A stretch of 20,888 nt of DNA from Neoechinorhynchus agilis (lineage: Eukaryota; Acanthocephala): contig JBMGUZ010000049.1 in the NCBI GenBank assembly GCA_051530055.1, forward strand, positions 1-20,888, given 5' to 3'. Below are positions 10,948-19,960 of the stretch, one piece after another. Made by a program: the position numbers and the translations under genes. Positions within the stretch are counted from its first letter, which is position 1; each line of letters opens with the position of its first letter. The notes below the pieces were generated by a model that made no database searches, was not told the origin of the DNA, and saw nothing but the letters and a program-made list of their open reading frames with translations.

Positions 10948-11563
10948 AAAACGTAGTGATTTTTAACGTATCTAATTACGGCACCAATCGGTTCACCTGA
11001 TTAAATTTTTTATTCTACCAGCTTTAAAAATCGATTGTAAATTTTCATTTGAAAAAACATTAAAAAACACTTAAGAAGACGATTAAAATCGCAGTTGATT
11101 TAAAAAGACTTTCGAAAAGCACATTACGTGGTTACTCCTCATAAATTATTTTTCGATTAAAAAAACAGTGATAAAATTTTAAACGCGCGCCAAATGATTA
11201 CGCAAGTAATAATTCTTTCGTTTTTTTGCACATTATAAATTGCTGCCCGTTTCCTAAAGCTGCCTCCATGTTCCTGTATCGTTCTTTTTTGTTCGCCTAT
11301 GAAATGAGCGATTTTGGAGCTATGGGATTATGAAGGCATCTTAGCGCGTCCGTGAACGTAAGTAATTTGTTGGAAACGTATTTTTCCCTATCAATGGAGC
11401 CTTCCGATCGATGGAGGATATCGCTCTCCGTCTCCAGAAAGCATCTGTACCTTGAATGGAAGTTATTTTTGCTTTATTCATCTACCACACTAAAGCGTTA
11501 CTTGGAGAGATTAGACTCAGCTCACACTCATCGAAAGCTCCTTCCCCTAAGTTCCTTGTAAGT
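10948..11563. other. AT-rich stretch, nothing recognised
   Basis: About 600 bp without satellite units, rRNA matches or a convincing gene. Runs of T and A dominate to about 11230. A 69-codon plus-strand open frame at 11352-11561 has no recognisable motif and is probably chance. The part from about 11250 may be decayed minus-strand element sequence, but I could not identify it. Confidence 0.5.
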
Positions 11564-12134
11564 TTAAGAATCTTCTTTAGTCTGCACCTCCATTGCTCTC
11601 TTTACGTCTGAGATTAGCGGGGCGATGTCGCATGAGGCTTCGAGCTTAACCATTAAGGATGGAATTGCATAGTCGTTTAGAAGGTTAACGTCTTTTAATA
11701 GGGTCGTGTGACTGCTTTGATTTCAGTCCTCGAGAGCTTTCGCAGGGATAAGTACCTGACTCATTAATCCAAACGATGAATTTTTGGCTGTGCGAGATCG
11801 AATTCGAAGAGGAACATCGTCGCTTGGAGTTTGCCCGACAAAATCGCATTGATAGGCAGTCGCTGCGGACCTCAAGATGAAGTGAACTGATAGTTCGTTG
11901 TAATTTTTAGTAGCATCCAGTGTGTCATTTAATGTGAGATTTGCATCAAGAATCATTTTTACTATATGAAGTGAAACAGGGTCCAAGATGCGGTCCTTTA
12001 CTCTCCTCCATTGTGTAGGTTTCTCGAGGACGACAAAGGCGGCGGTCACCAGTACCATTGTTGAATTTTTCTTTAGCTTTATAATTTTGAGGCCGAGACT
12101 TGAAGCCTTGACAAAATCTGTGGCTGTACGAAAC
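11564..12134 (-). pseudogene. Mostly open minus-strand frame, possibly decayed element ORF
   Basis: The frame that carries the end of the endonuclease (open from 12295) continues to a stop at 11723-11725 and, past that single stop, to a TAA at 11564-11566. The distal part reads LLNDYAIPSLMVKLEAS and SDVKRAMEV, loosely like the thumb region after the reverse transcriptase of R2-type elements (a PSLL/PSLM motif followed by basic helices). The middle part (RILDPVSLHIVKMILD and onward) matches nothing I know. Because it directly follows endonuclease and reverse transcriptase fragments on the same strand, decayed R2-like sequence is the simplest reading. Confidence 0.3.
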
Positions 12135-12262
12135 GCATTTTGCTGGATTGAAGGACAATCCAATGCTTCGCAATTCTGTAACCGCAACATCGAGCTTATT
12201 CTGAAGTCCGGCCTTATCCTTACTGACCAACAAAATATCATCTTCGCCATAACTGCTGCCCG
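12135..12262 (-). pseudogene. Reverse transcriptase fragment (R2-like LINE), motif C to motif D region
   Basis: The minus-strand frame reads YGEDDILLVSKDKAGLQ, then ELRSIGLSFNPAKC. This is the catalytic xxDD box (aspartates encoded at 12242-12237) followed by the GL-x-NPxKC region seen in many non-LTR reverse transcriptases. Only about 40 codons are convincing; the frame stays open to 11946 but loses similarity. The palm and fingers upstream of the DD box are absent, because the sequence immediately before it encodes endonuclease instead. The fragment lies downstream of the endonuclease, whereas in intact R2-type proteins the reverse transcriptase comes first, so the two were joined by rearrangement. 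Confidence 0.7.
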
Positions 12263-12776
12263 TTCCAATGAGGTCTCATAGTAGACCGCCACGTCCTACT
12301 ATATAAACTCGATCATTTATGTTTGTCCTCACAATGAGGTCGGGCTTGTGTAAGTTGCCGCCGTCGTCCATAATGTGATTTTTTCTATCGACGGTATAAC
12401 TGATGCCTCGGATTGAATCTCTTTTGGCGGATTTTGCTTCTTCTGCATTTAATGCGTCTATAAAGACTTTCTCGACGTCGTCGTGTCTTTTAATCATTGC
12501 TTCCGTCGAGAAGTCACACTGATTAATTACGTGCAAGCACGTTTCTGTTTGATGGGCGCAATGGCGACAGGCTTTTGTCCTATTGTTTGAGATCCTTGCC
12601 ATAAGGGCACCAACCTCTAGAAGTTCATCTCGCATTTTTATCAATTCCGTGTATTGCCTGTGATGTCCCTGTCTGTATCTGAATGATAACATTTTTGGGT
12701 CTGCGAATCCGTTGGTAAAGGCCTGATATCCGTTTGCCTGTGTTTTTGCCTCCGCCCATTTTTTTCGTACTCTGCG
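12250..12776 (-). pseudogene. R2-like C-terminal domain: CCHC knuckle plus restriction-like endonuclease, broken
   Basis: From the in-frame ATG at 12692 the protein reads FRYRQGHHRQYTELIKMRDE, then CRHCAHQTETCLHVINQC, the C-x2-C, H, C knuckle preceding the endonuclease in R2/NeSL-type LINEs, then a RHDDV box, and later LHKPDLIV and DRVYIV, which fit the PD-type catalytic core of the restriction-like endonuclease. After VYIV the frame shifts by one base and the expected continuation DVAVYYETSLERAA appears in the neighbouring frame (from 12295). The frame is open back to a TAA near 12777. Just before a run of seven A, another frame (to about 12829) reads WLASFMRDLGKSG and probably continues the domain, implying a second frameshift. 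The enzyme would nick target DNA for target-primed reverse transcription; this copy is inactive. Confidence 0.82.
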
Positions 12777-12829
12777 TTAACGCCGCTTTTGCCTAGATCT
12801 CTCATAAACGATGCAAGCCATTTACTTTC

Positions 12830-12899
12830 TCATTCGAGAATGCCAATAAAACTGAAGCTATTGAAATCGTTAAAATTGACTGAATTTACATTACTATTT
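12830..12899. other. Spacer between the endonuclease fragment and the 28S fragment
   Basis: About 70 AT-rich bases with no recognisable content, separating the end of the 28S match from the first endonuclease-like frame on the minus strand. It marks a rearrangement junction. Confidence 0.5.
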
Positions 12900-12980
12900 A
12901 TAAAGAAACAATGATGGTAGTGGTATTTCACCGGCGCGGCTTCCCACCTGTTCTACGCCCATCATGTTTCTTCACAGACT

Positions 12981-13018
<38 letters not shown>

Positions 13019-13025
13019 GTTACTC

Positions 13026-13059
<34 letters not shown>

Positions 13060-13103
13060 GCTGCAGACAGGGACAGTAGGAATCTCAATAATCCATTGAT
13101 GCA

Positions 13104-13135
<32 letters not shown>
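12900..13135 (-). rRNA. 28S rRNA fragment, downstream side of the R2 insertion site
   Basis: The minus strand opens with TAGCCAAATGCCTCGTCATC, then CTAATTAGTGACG, AGCGAAACCACAGCCAAGGG, AACGGGCTTGG, CAGCGGGGAAAGAAGACCC, TGTTGAGCTTGACTCTAGTC and GGTGAAATACCACTAC. These are highly conserved blocks of the animal large-subunit rRNA, in the right order and spacing. Blocks between them differ (for example GTGCATCAATGGATTATT), so this is either a divergent species or a decaying copy. The match starts at TAGCC, the downstream side of the classical R2 target, and fades near 12900. It runs through the R1 target without an insertion. A 78-codon open frame over the segment is a by-product. As an isolated ~236-bp piece it is an rDNA pseudogene fragment. 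Confidence 0.96.
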
Positions 13136-13463
13136 GACACAGATTTATTGGTAAAATAAATCACCCTGTATTCGAAATTATATCGATTTTATACTTGATA
13201 TTCTTTTTTTGTTCAATATTAGTTTTTATTCGGTTACTTGGTTTGCTTTATCAATTCGTTTTTTTTATTCGTCCCATAAATATGTGGTAAACGGCAAGAT
13301 TTTTCGGCCGCAGCGCGGCACATATTTATTGCACAGTCGGTATTTAAATTGAGGGAACGCAGTCTGCTCAATAATTCCTTGGAAAAAGTTACGAGCTGTA
13401 ACGCTCAGTCGCTTCGTTTAACCAATCCTGGTTGAAATCTGTCTGAAATCTTAGTAAATGTAT
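13136..13463 (-). other. 3' untranslated region of the R2-like element
   Basis: Non-coding, AT-rich and flanked on the minus strand by the stop of the zinc-finger/linker frame and by 28S at TAGCC. In the R2 family the 3' UTR RNA folds and is recognised by the reverse transcriptase to start target-primed synthesis, so the inverted repeat at 13276-13329 is a plausible part of that recognition structure. The deletion that removed the reverse transcriptase probably has its downstream end near 13463. Confidence 0.6.
13276..13329. repeat. Inverted repeat / large hairpin in the R2-like 3' UTR
   Basis: ATAAATATGTG at 13276-13286 is the exact reverse complement of CACATATTTAT at 13319-13329, with 32 nt between. 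Inside the loop a second perfect stem, GCCGC (13307-13311) with GCGGC (13315-13319), is closed by AGC; it shares one base with the outer arm. The G+C-rich inner stem stands out against the AT-rich surroundings. Confidence 0.85.
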
Positions 13464-14600
13464 TTATTTTTCAAGAAATGCTTTATATCGTGGATGCAAG
13501 GACTTTGTTTTTAGACTGTCGTTAATCGTCTCATATGCAAATTTCGGTGTAAAGATTGCAGATATGCTGGGTGGTTTTTCTGCGTGTTCGGTATAGCTGC
13601 TAGATTCGTGACTTAGACAGTGTACATTAACGCCAGATAAATTCGTGGTAAAATCGCGGGATACTTCGTCGATTAATGCGGTTGAATTGTTGGCATTCAT
13701 TCCCGGTGCATCATCTGCTTCCTCGACTAGGCTGATGGCGGCTTCGGTTTCATCTTCTTCAGGTATGGCATCAAGGACCAGGGACTGAGATAGCGCATTT
13801 ATCCAATTTCTATCGTGGCCAGGAATGATTTTGGTTCTAGATCCGGTCTGACTATTGGTGTCATCGGCTCTTACGGCGGAAGTGCATGACGGGCTGCGAT
13901 GGGACCGTGCACTCGCCGCAAGCGGTGTACTTTGCCTAGAAAGCACCACGTTGTGCGCGAGGTCAGGATTCTCTGCCCTACCATCCAACAAAACATTATT
14001 TTTCTGTGTGAGAGACTCGCCGGCTAGTGATGGAACATCCTGCTTTTTGAGCTACGAGCGCCTAGTACACTGCGTATGGTGAGCTCTGGCAGAGAACACC
14101 TTATCTGAGGGTTGAACCCTACATTCCCTGCACATATACGAGAGGCATTCGACGAGATGTGCAGTGCGCAGGTGATCTTCTAGCGCGTTCCACTGACCCA
14201 AACCGGAGATGTTTATTTTGCAAATCTTACAATGATCTAGGGAAGTGTTCCCAGTGTAAAACGTGACAACGCAACTGGACGTAGAGTGGCTTCCCTGGTC
14301 TTTGGTCTCCTTTTCTATTAGTCCTCTATGAATTGCAGAATTGGTTGCCCTGCATTTTCTGAGATGCGACCCTACGCTTCCAGGAACGGCGTGACGAAAA
14401 CCCTTACACACCTGACAAACCCAAGAGACTGGCCCACGTGAATGACTCTCTCTCATATGGTCCAGAAAGACGCGATGCTTCGTCTTTCCTACAGCTAGAA
14501 ATGGACACAGAGGGCATTGTAAAGGTTTCTCCGGAAATATCCAATATAAAACTTCGATTTGTGAAAGTTCAGAGCTTCCAGACGCCATTGAAGAAAACAT
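13464..14600 (-). pseudogene. R2-like N-terminal ORF: four zinc fingers plus hydrophilic linker, one in-frame stop
   Basis: ATG at 14598-14600 is the first methionine of the frame (a GTG lies nine codons upstream). Numbered from that GTG, four fingers are seen: C38-C41-H57-H62 (C2H2), C71-C74-H88-C92 (C2HC), C133-C136-H152-H157 (C2H2) and C166-C169-H183-C187 (C2HC). The frame meets TAG at 14052-14054 and is then open, in the same phase, for a further ~195 codons to 13464. That second part is hydrophilic, rich in S, E, D and N, without a recognised domain, and probably corresponds to the linker before the reverse transcriptase. N-terminal fingers in R2-type proteins bind the rDNA target. The 28S flanks make a retrotransposon origin more likely than a host transcription factor. 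The reverse transcriptase that should follow is missing. Confidence 0.8.
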
Positions 14601-15016
14601 AGACACTCTCTCACACCAAAACCACACTCTGCAAATACTGCAAATTTAACTAAAATTAAGTAAAATTCGATAAAATTTCCTGTGGCGTCACACTCGACAC
14701 GGCAGAAAGCAATAAAAAACTGCGTCTTAAGAGATTCTTCAGCAGGATCGCTCAGAAGTGGCAGAAATTGATTCAGCGGTATCGAAAACCCCAAATCCCG
14801 TCTAAATAGTTCAAATGAAACCTTCTTTTCGAGAGCGAGTTAGGGGAAGGATTAAAAGGCTGTGCTCAGGTGAACGTCTCAATAGTTATGGCTCGGACCT
14901 TTCCAATTCAAATCGTCTTGATACCCAGTGAGAATTTTGTTTACAAACCTGAGGAGTAGAAAATCTGCAAGAATATCGATCGTTTGAGATTTTTCCTGCG
15001 ATGAAAGAAATTTTTC
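14601..15016 (-). other. 5' region of the R2-like element (5' UTR-like), nothing else recognised
   Basis: About 415 bp between the zinc-finger start codon and the upstream 28S piece. No 28S block is convincing here: the 28S match stops after CAAAGCATTGTG at 15017. A 99-codon minus frame (14495-14794) overlaps the zinc-finger ORF out of phase and is taken as chance. Position suggests the 5' UTR of the element, possibly with rearranged target sequence. Confidence 0.5.
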
Positions 15017-15080
15017 CACAATGCTTTGTTTTAATTAACCAGTTGGATTTCCCTTGTCCATACCAGTTCTAGGCCAGCTG
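15017..15080 (-). rRNA. 28S rRNA fragment, upstream side of the R2-like insertion
   Basis: The minus strand reads CTAGAACTGG, then GGACAAGGGAAATCC and GGTTAATTAAAACAAAGCAT, ending TTGTG. This matches the conserved 28S block CTTAGAACTGG ... TTTAATTAAAACAAAGCATTGTG, which lies roughly 110 nt upstream of the R2 target in animal 28S. Same strand as the 28S piece at 12900-13135 and in the correct order around the element. Confidence 0.92.
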
Positions 15081-15258
15081 TTTAACGCAGATCGGATCCC
15101 CGCGCAAGAAGCGAGCGTACCCGCTGGATACGTCGAAACCGTTGTGATGACCGGCCAACGTTCCTCTGGAGACTGCGTATAATTTGAAACAGCACTCTTT
15201 GGCAGACTCGCGGGTTGGACGTTCCCTTCAAATAAACGACGATAATGTTCAACTGTTT
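15081..15258 (-). rRNA. Possible variable-domain 28S sequence, to the SatA boundary
   Basis: This segment is GC-richer than its surroundings (CCCGCGCAAGAAGCGAGCG, GACCGGCCAACG) and lies where a fast-evolving 28S divergent domain is expected, directly upstream of the conserved block on the minus strand. No conserved 28S motif is certain, so the assignment rests on position and composition. It ends where SatA resumes at GACTTCCTAAACTACAACTG. Confidence 0.4.
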
Positions 15259-17519
15259 CTTAACGGACTTCCTAAACTACAACTGCAATATTCGAAGCGG
15301 AAATCGCATGATTATATTTGGTCAAAAGTCACAAGAGTCAAAGATCGCATAATTTGCAAAATTCATTAAAATTAGATAACACCATTGAAATCAGCGCATT
15401 AGATATGCTAAAAATGCTTTTGTATTTCGTAACAACTTACGAGTACTACAGATTTAATTCGGGTGTCTTTTATGAACTTCGATCCTTAAACCAAGTGTAA
15501 AAATTAAGAAAAGTCACATTAGACCGTGATTGCAGGTTAATTCAGCGTCAAAAGTGGATCTAGAAAAGTTAATTGTATCTTACATTTATTGACGCTTTAA
15601 TATCAATAATCAAGGTAGTTTGTCTTCAAATTGAACAACGCATAACTCAAGAACCATTACAGCCATCGCAAATCTGGATACAGATTTGGAATCAGCGCGT
15701 TAAAATGGACAAGATTAACTGACTTCCTAAACTACAACAGCAATATTCGAAGCGGAAATCGCATGATCATATTTGGTCAAAAGTCACAAGAGTCAAAGAT
15801 CGCTTAATTTGCAAGATTTATTAAAGTTAGATAACACAATTGAAATCAGCGCATTAGATATGCTAAAAATGCTTTTGTATTTCGTAACAACTTGCGAGTA
15901 CTACTGATTTAATTATGGTGTCTTATATGAACTTCGATCCTTTAACTAAGTGTAAAAATTTAAAAAGCCACATCTTACCGTTATTGCAGGTGAATTCAGC
16001 GTCAAAAGTAGATCTAGAAAAGTTAATTGTATCTTACATTTATTGACGTTTTAATATCAATAATCAAGGTAGTTTGTCTACAAATTGAACAACCCATAAC
16101 TCAAGAACCATTACAGCCATCGCAAATCTGGATACAGGTTTAGAATCAGCGCGTTAAAATGGGCCAGATTAACTGACTTCCTAAACTACAACTGCAATAT
16201 TCGAAGCGGAAATCGCATTATCATATTTGGTCAAAAGTCACAAGAGTCAAACATCGCTTAATTTGCAAGATTCATTTAAATTAGATAACACAATTGAAAT
16301 CAGCGCATTAGATATGCTAAAAATGCTTTTGTATTTCGTAACAACTTACAAGTACTACAGATTTAATTCAGGTGTCTTAATTGAACTTCGATCCTTTAAC
16401 TAAGTGTAAAAATTTAAAAAGCCACATCAAACCGTTATTGGAGGTGAATTCAGCGTCAAAAGTAGATCTAGAAAAGTTAATTTTATCTTAAATTTATTGA
16501 CGTTTTAATATCAATAATATAGGTAGATTGTCTCAAAACTGAACAACGCATAACTAAAGAACCATTACAGCTATCGCAAACCTGGATACAGATTTGGAAT
16601 CAGCGCGTTAAAATGGACCAGATCAACTGACATCATAAACTACAACTGCAATATTCGAAGCGGAAATCGCATTATCATATTTGGTCAAAAGTCACAAGAG
16701 TCAAAGATCGCTTAATTTGCAAGATTCATTAAAATTAGATAACACAATTGAAATCAGTGCATTAGATATGCTAAAAATGCTTTTGTATTTCGTAACAACT
16801 TGCGAGTACTACTGATTTAATTATGGTGCCTTATATGAACTTCGATCCTTTAACTAAGTGTAAAAATTTAAAAAGCCACATCTTACCGTTATTGCAGGTG
16901 AATTCAGCGTCAAACGTAGATCTAGAAAAGTTAATTGTATCTTACATTTATTGACGTTTTAATATCAATAATCAAGGTAGTTTGTCTACAAATTGAACAA
17001 CGCATAACTCAAGAACCATTACAGCCCTCGCAAATCTGGATACAGCTTTGGAATCAGCGCGTTAAAATGGAGAGACTAACTGACTTCCTAAACTACAACT
17101 GCAATATTCGAAGCGGAAATCGCATGATCATATTTGGTAAAAAGTCAAGAGTCAAAGATCGCTTAATTTGCAAGATTCATTAAAATTAGATAACACCATT
17201 GAAATCGGCGCATTAGATATGCTAAAAATGCTTTTGTATTTCGTAACAACTTACGAGTACTACAGATTTAATTCAGGTGTCTTATATGAACTTCGATCCT
17301 TTAACTAAGTGTAAAAATTTAAAAAGCCACATCAAACCGTTATTGGAGGTGAATTCAGCGTAAAAAGTAGATCTAGAAAAGTTAATTTTATCTTAAATTT
17401 ATTGACGTTTTAATATCAATAAATAGGTAGTTTGTCTCAAAACTGAACAACGCATAACTAAAGAACCATTACAGCTATCGCAAACCTGGATACAGATTTG
17501 GAATCAGCGCGTTAAAATG

Positions 17520-17690
17520 GATAAAAGTCAAAGTAAAGATCCTAATTTGCAAGATTCATTAAAATTGATAAACATTGAAATCGCGCATTAGATATGCTAA
17601 AATGTTTTTATTTCGTAACAACTTACGAGTACTACAGATTTAATTCAGGTGTCTTTATGAACTTCGATCCTTAATCAATAATCAAGGTAG
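17520..17690. repeat. Eroded SatA unit with many small deletions
   Basis: Compared with its neighbours this unit lost the segment from CCAGATTAACTGAC to the start of GGTCAAAAGTC and the segment from CTAAGTG to the AATATC before CAATAATCAAGG. It also shows scattered losses of one to four bases: AAATTGATAAACATTG for AAATTAGATAACACAATTG, ATCGCGC for ATCAGCGC, GTCTTTATG for GTCTTTTATG. The surrounding units are almost free of such indels. Confidence 0.8.
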
Positions 17691-18295
17691 TTTGTCTACA
17701 AATTGAACAACGCATAACTAAAGTACCATTACAGCGATCGCAAATCTGGATACAGATTTGGAATCCGCGCGTTAAAATGGACCAGATCAACTGACATCAT
17801 AAACTACAACTGCAATATTCGAAGCGGAAATCGCATTATCATATTTGGTCAAAAGTCACAATAGTCAAAGATCACTAAATTTGCAAGATTCATTAAAATT
17901 GGATAATACAATTGAAATCAGCGCATTAGATATGCTCAAAATGTTTCATCATTTCGTAACAACTTACGAGTACTACAGATTTAATTCAGGTGTCTTTTAT
18001 GAACTTCGATCCTTAAACTAAGTTAAAAAATTTAAAAAGTCACATCAAACCGTGATTGCAGGTTGATTAAGCGTCAACAGTAGATCTAGAAAAGTTAATT
18101 GTATCTTACATTTATTGACGTTATATTATCAATAATCAAGGTAGTTTGTCTACAAATTGAACAACGCATAACTCAAGAACCATTACAGCTATCGCAAATC
18201 TGGATACAGATTTAGAATCAGCGCGTTAAAATGGACCAGATTAATTGACTTCCTAAACTACAACTGCAATTTCGAAGCGGAAATCGCATGATCAT

Positions 18296-18325
18296 ATTTG
18301 GTCAAAAGTTGAACTATAATTCTTT
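18296..18325. repeat. SatA deletion junction (about 144 bp missing)
   Basis: The unit runs ATATTTGGTCAAAAGT and then directly into TGAACTATAATTC, skipping the ~144 bp that normally lie between AAAAGTCACAAGAG and TATGAACTTCGATCC. This accounts for the 310-bp landmark interval from 18223 to 18533. Confidence 0.85.
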
Positions 18326-18925
18326 AACTAAATGTTAAAATTTAAAAAGCCGCATCAAACCGTTATTGCAGGTGAATTCAGCGTCAAAAGTAGATCTAGA
18401 AAAGTTAATTTTATCTTAAATTTATTGACGTTTTAATATCAATAATCAAGGTAGTTTGTCTACAAATTGAACAACGCATAACTAAAGTACCATTACAGCG
18501 ATCGCAAATCTGGATACAGATTTGGAATCCGCGCGTTAAAATGGACCAGATCAACTGACATCATAAACTACAACTGCAATATTCGAAGCGAAAATCGCAT
18601 TATCATATTTGGTCAAAAGTCACAATAGTCAAAGATCACTAAATTTGCAAGATTCATTCAAATTAGATAACAAAATTGAAATCAGCGCATTTGATATGCT
18701 CAAAATGTTTCATCATTTCGTAACAACTTACGAGTACTACAGATTTAATTCAGGTGTCTTTTATGAACTTCGATCCTTAAACTAAGTGTAAAAATTTAAA
18801 AAGTCACATCAAACCGTGATTGCAGGTTAATTAAGCGTATACAGTGGATCTAGAAAAGTTAATTTTATCTTAAATTTATTGACGTTTTAATATCAATAAT
18901 AAAGGTAGTTTGTCTCAAAACTGAA

Positions 18926-18932
18926 CAACTCT
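18926..18932. repeat. SatA deletion junction (about 33 bp missing)
   Basis: CTGAACAAC runs directly into TCTGGATACAG; the usual CGCATAACT ... ATCGCAAA segment is gone. The left arm of the unit's conserved hairpin is partly removed here. Confidence 0.8.
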
Positions 18933-19960
18933 GGATACAGATTTGGAATCAGCGCGTTAAAATGGAGCAGATTAACTGACTTCCTAAACTACAACTGCAA
19001 TATTCGAAGCGGAAATCGCATGATCATATTTGGTCAAAAGTCACAAGAGTAAAACATCACTTAATTTGCAAGATTCATTAAAATTAGATAACAAAATTGA
19101 AATCAGCGCATTAGATATGCTCAAAATGTATTATCATTTCGTAACAACTTACGAGTGCCACCGATTTATTTCAGGTGTCTTTTATCAACTTAGATCCTTA
19201 AACTAAGTGTCAAAGTCTAAAGAGCCACATAAAACTGTTATTGCAGGTGAATGCAGCGTCAAAAGTAGATCTAGAAAAGTTAATTTGATCTTAAATTGAT
19301 TGGCGTTTTAATATCAATAATCAAGGTAGTTTGTCTCAAAATTGAACAACGAATAACTCCAGAACCATTAAAGCTATCGCAAATCTGGATACAGATTTGG
19401 AATCAGCGCGTTAGGATGTACTAAACTTACTGACTCTCTAAACTACAGCTTAAATATTTTAATCGGAAATCGCATTATCATATTTGGTAAATAGTCACAA
19501 GAGTTAAAGATCACTAAATATGCAAAATTCATTAAAATTTGATAACACCGTTGAAATCATCTCATTAGATATGCTCAAAATGTTTTATCATTTCGTAACA
19601 ACTTACGAGTACCACAGATTTAATTCAGGTGTCTTTTATCAACTTAAATCCTTAAACTAAGTGTAAAAGTCTAAAAAGCCACATAAAACTGTTATTGCAG
19701 GTGAATTCAGCGTCAAAAATTGATCTAGAAAGGTTAATTTGATCCTAAATTGATTGACGTTTTAATATCAATAATCAAGGTAGTTTGTCTCAAAATTGAA
19801 CAACGAATAACTCAGGAACCATTACAGCTATCGAAAATCTGGATACAGATTTTGAATCAGCGCGTTGAGATGTACTAAACTAACTGAATCTCTAAACTAC
19901 AGCTGCAATATTTGAATCGGAAATCGCATTATAAAATTTGGTAAATAGTCACAAGAGCAA

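Larger units (their letters stand above)
13136..15016 (-). mobile_element. R2-like non-LTR retrotransposon in 28S rDNA, internally deleted
   Basis: On the minus strand this interval lies between two same-orientation pieces of 28S (15017-15080 upstream, 12900-13135 downstream). Its downstream junction is at TAGCC, where R2 elements join 28S. It contains an N-terminal multi-zinc-finger ORF, as R2 elements have, and a ~330-bp non-coding tail with strong secondary structure, as expected for an R2 3' UTR. The reverse transcriptase and endonuclease are missing from the interval, so the copy is dead and non-autonomous; fragments of both lie just beyond the 28S flank. There is no poly(A) tail at the junction. 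About 110 nt of 28S expected between the upstream flank and the insertion point are absent, which could be a target deletion made at insertion or a later loss. Confidence 0.8.
15259..19960. repeat. SatA satellite array 2 (mostly type II, with shortened units)
   Basis: Same 454-bp satellite and orientation as array 1. The GCGTTAA landmark lies at 15697, 16151, 16605, 17059, 17509, 17769, 18223, 18533, 18954, 19408 and 19862. Intervals are 454 except 450, 260, 310 and 421, which mark deletions. Units to about 18900 are type II (GGATACAG, GTTAAAATGG). The last two carry the variant found at the end of array 1 (ACATAAAACTGTTATTGCAGG, ATGTACTAAAC). The array begins mid-unit at the rDNA junction and ends at the same CACAAGAGCAA/TCGATTTCGG boundary with SatB as array 1. 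Open frames of 60-82 codons inside are satellite by-products. Confidence 0.96.

Noticed and set aside
12928-13164. 78-codon minus-strand open frame as a protein gene
   Set aside because: The strand is 28S rRNA sequence; the frame is a by-product.
14726-14733. CTTAAGAG as the missing upstream R2 target (CTCTTAAGG)
   Set aside because: An eight-base match within otherwise non-rRNA sequence; chance is likely.
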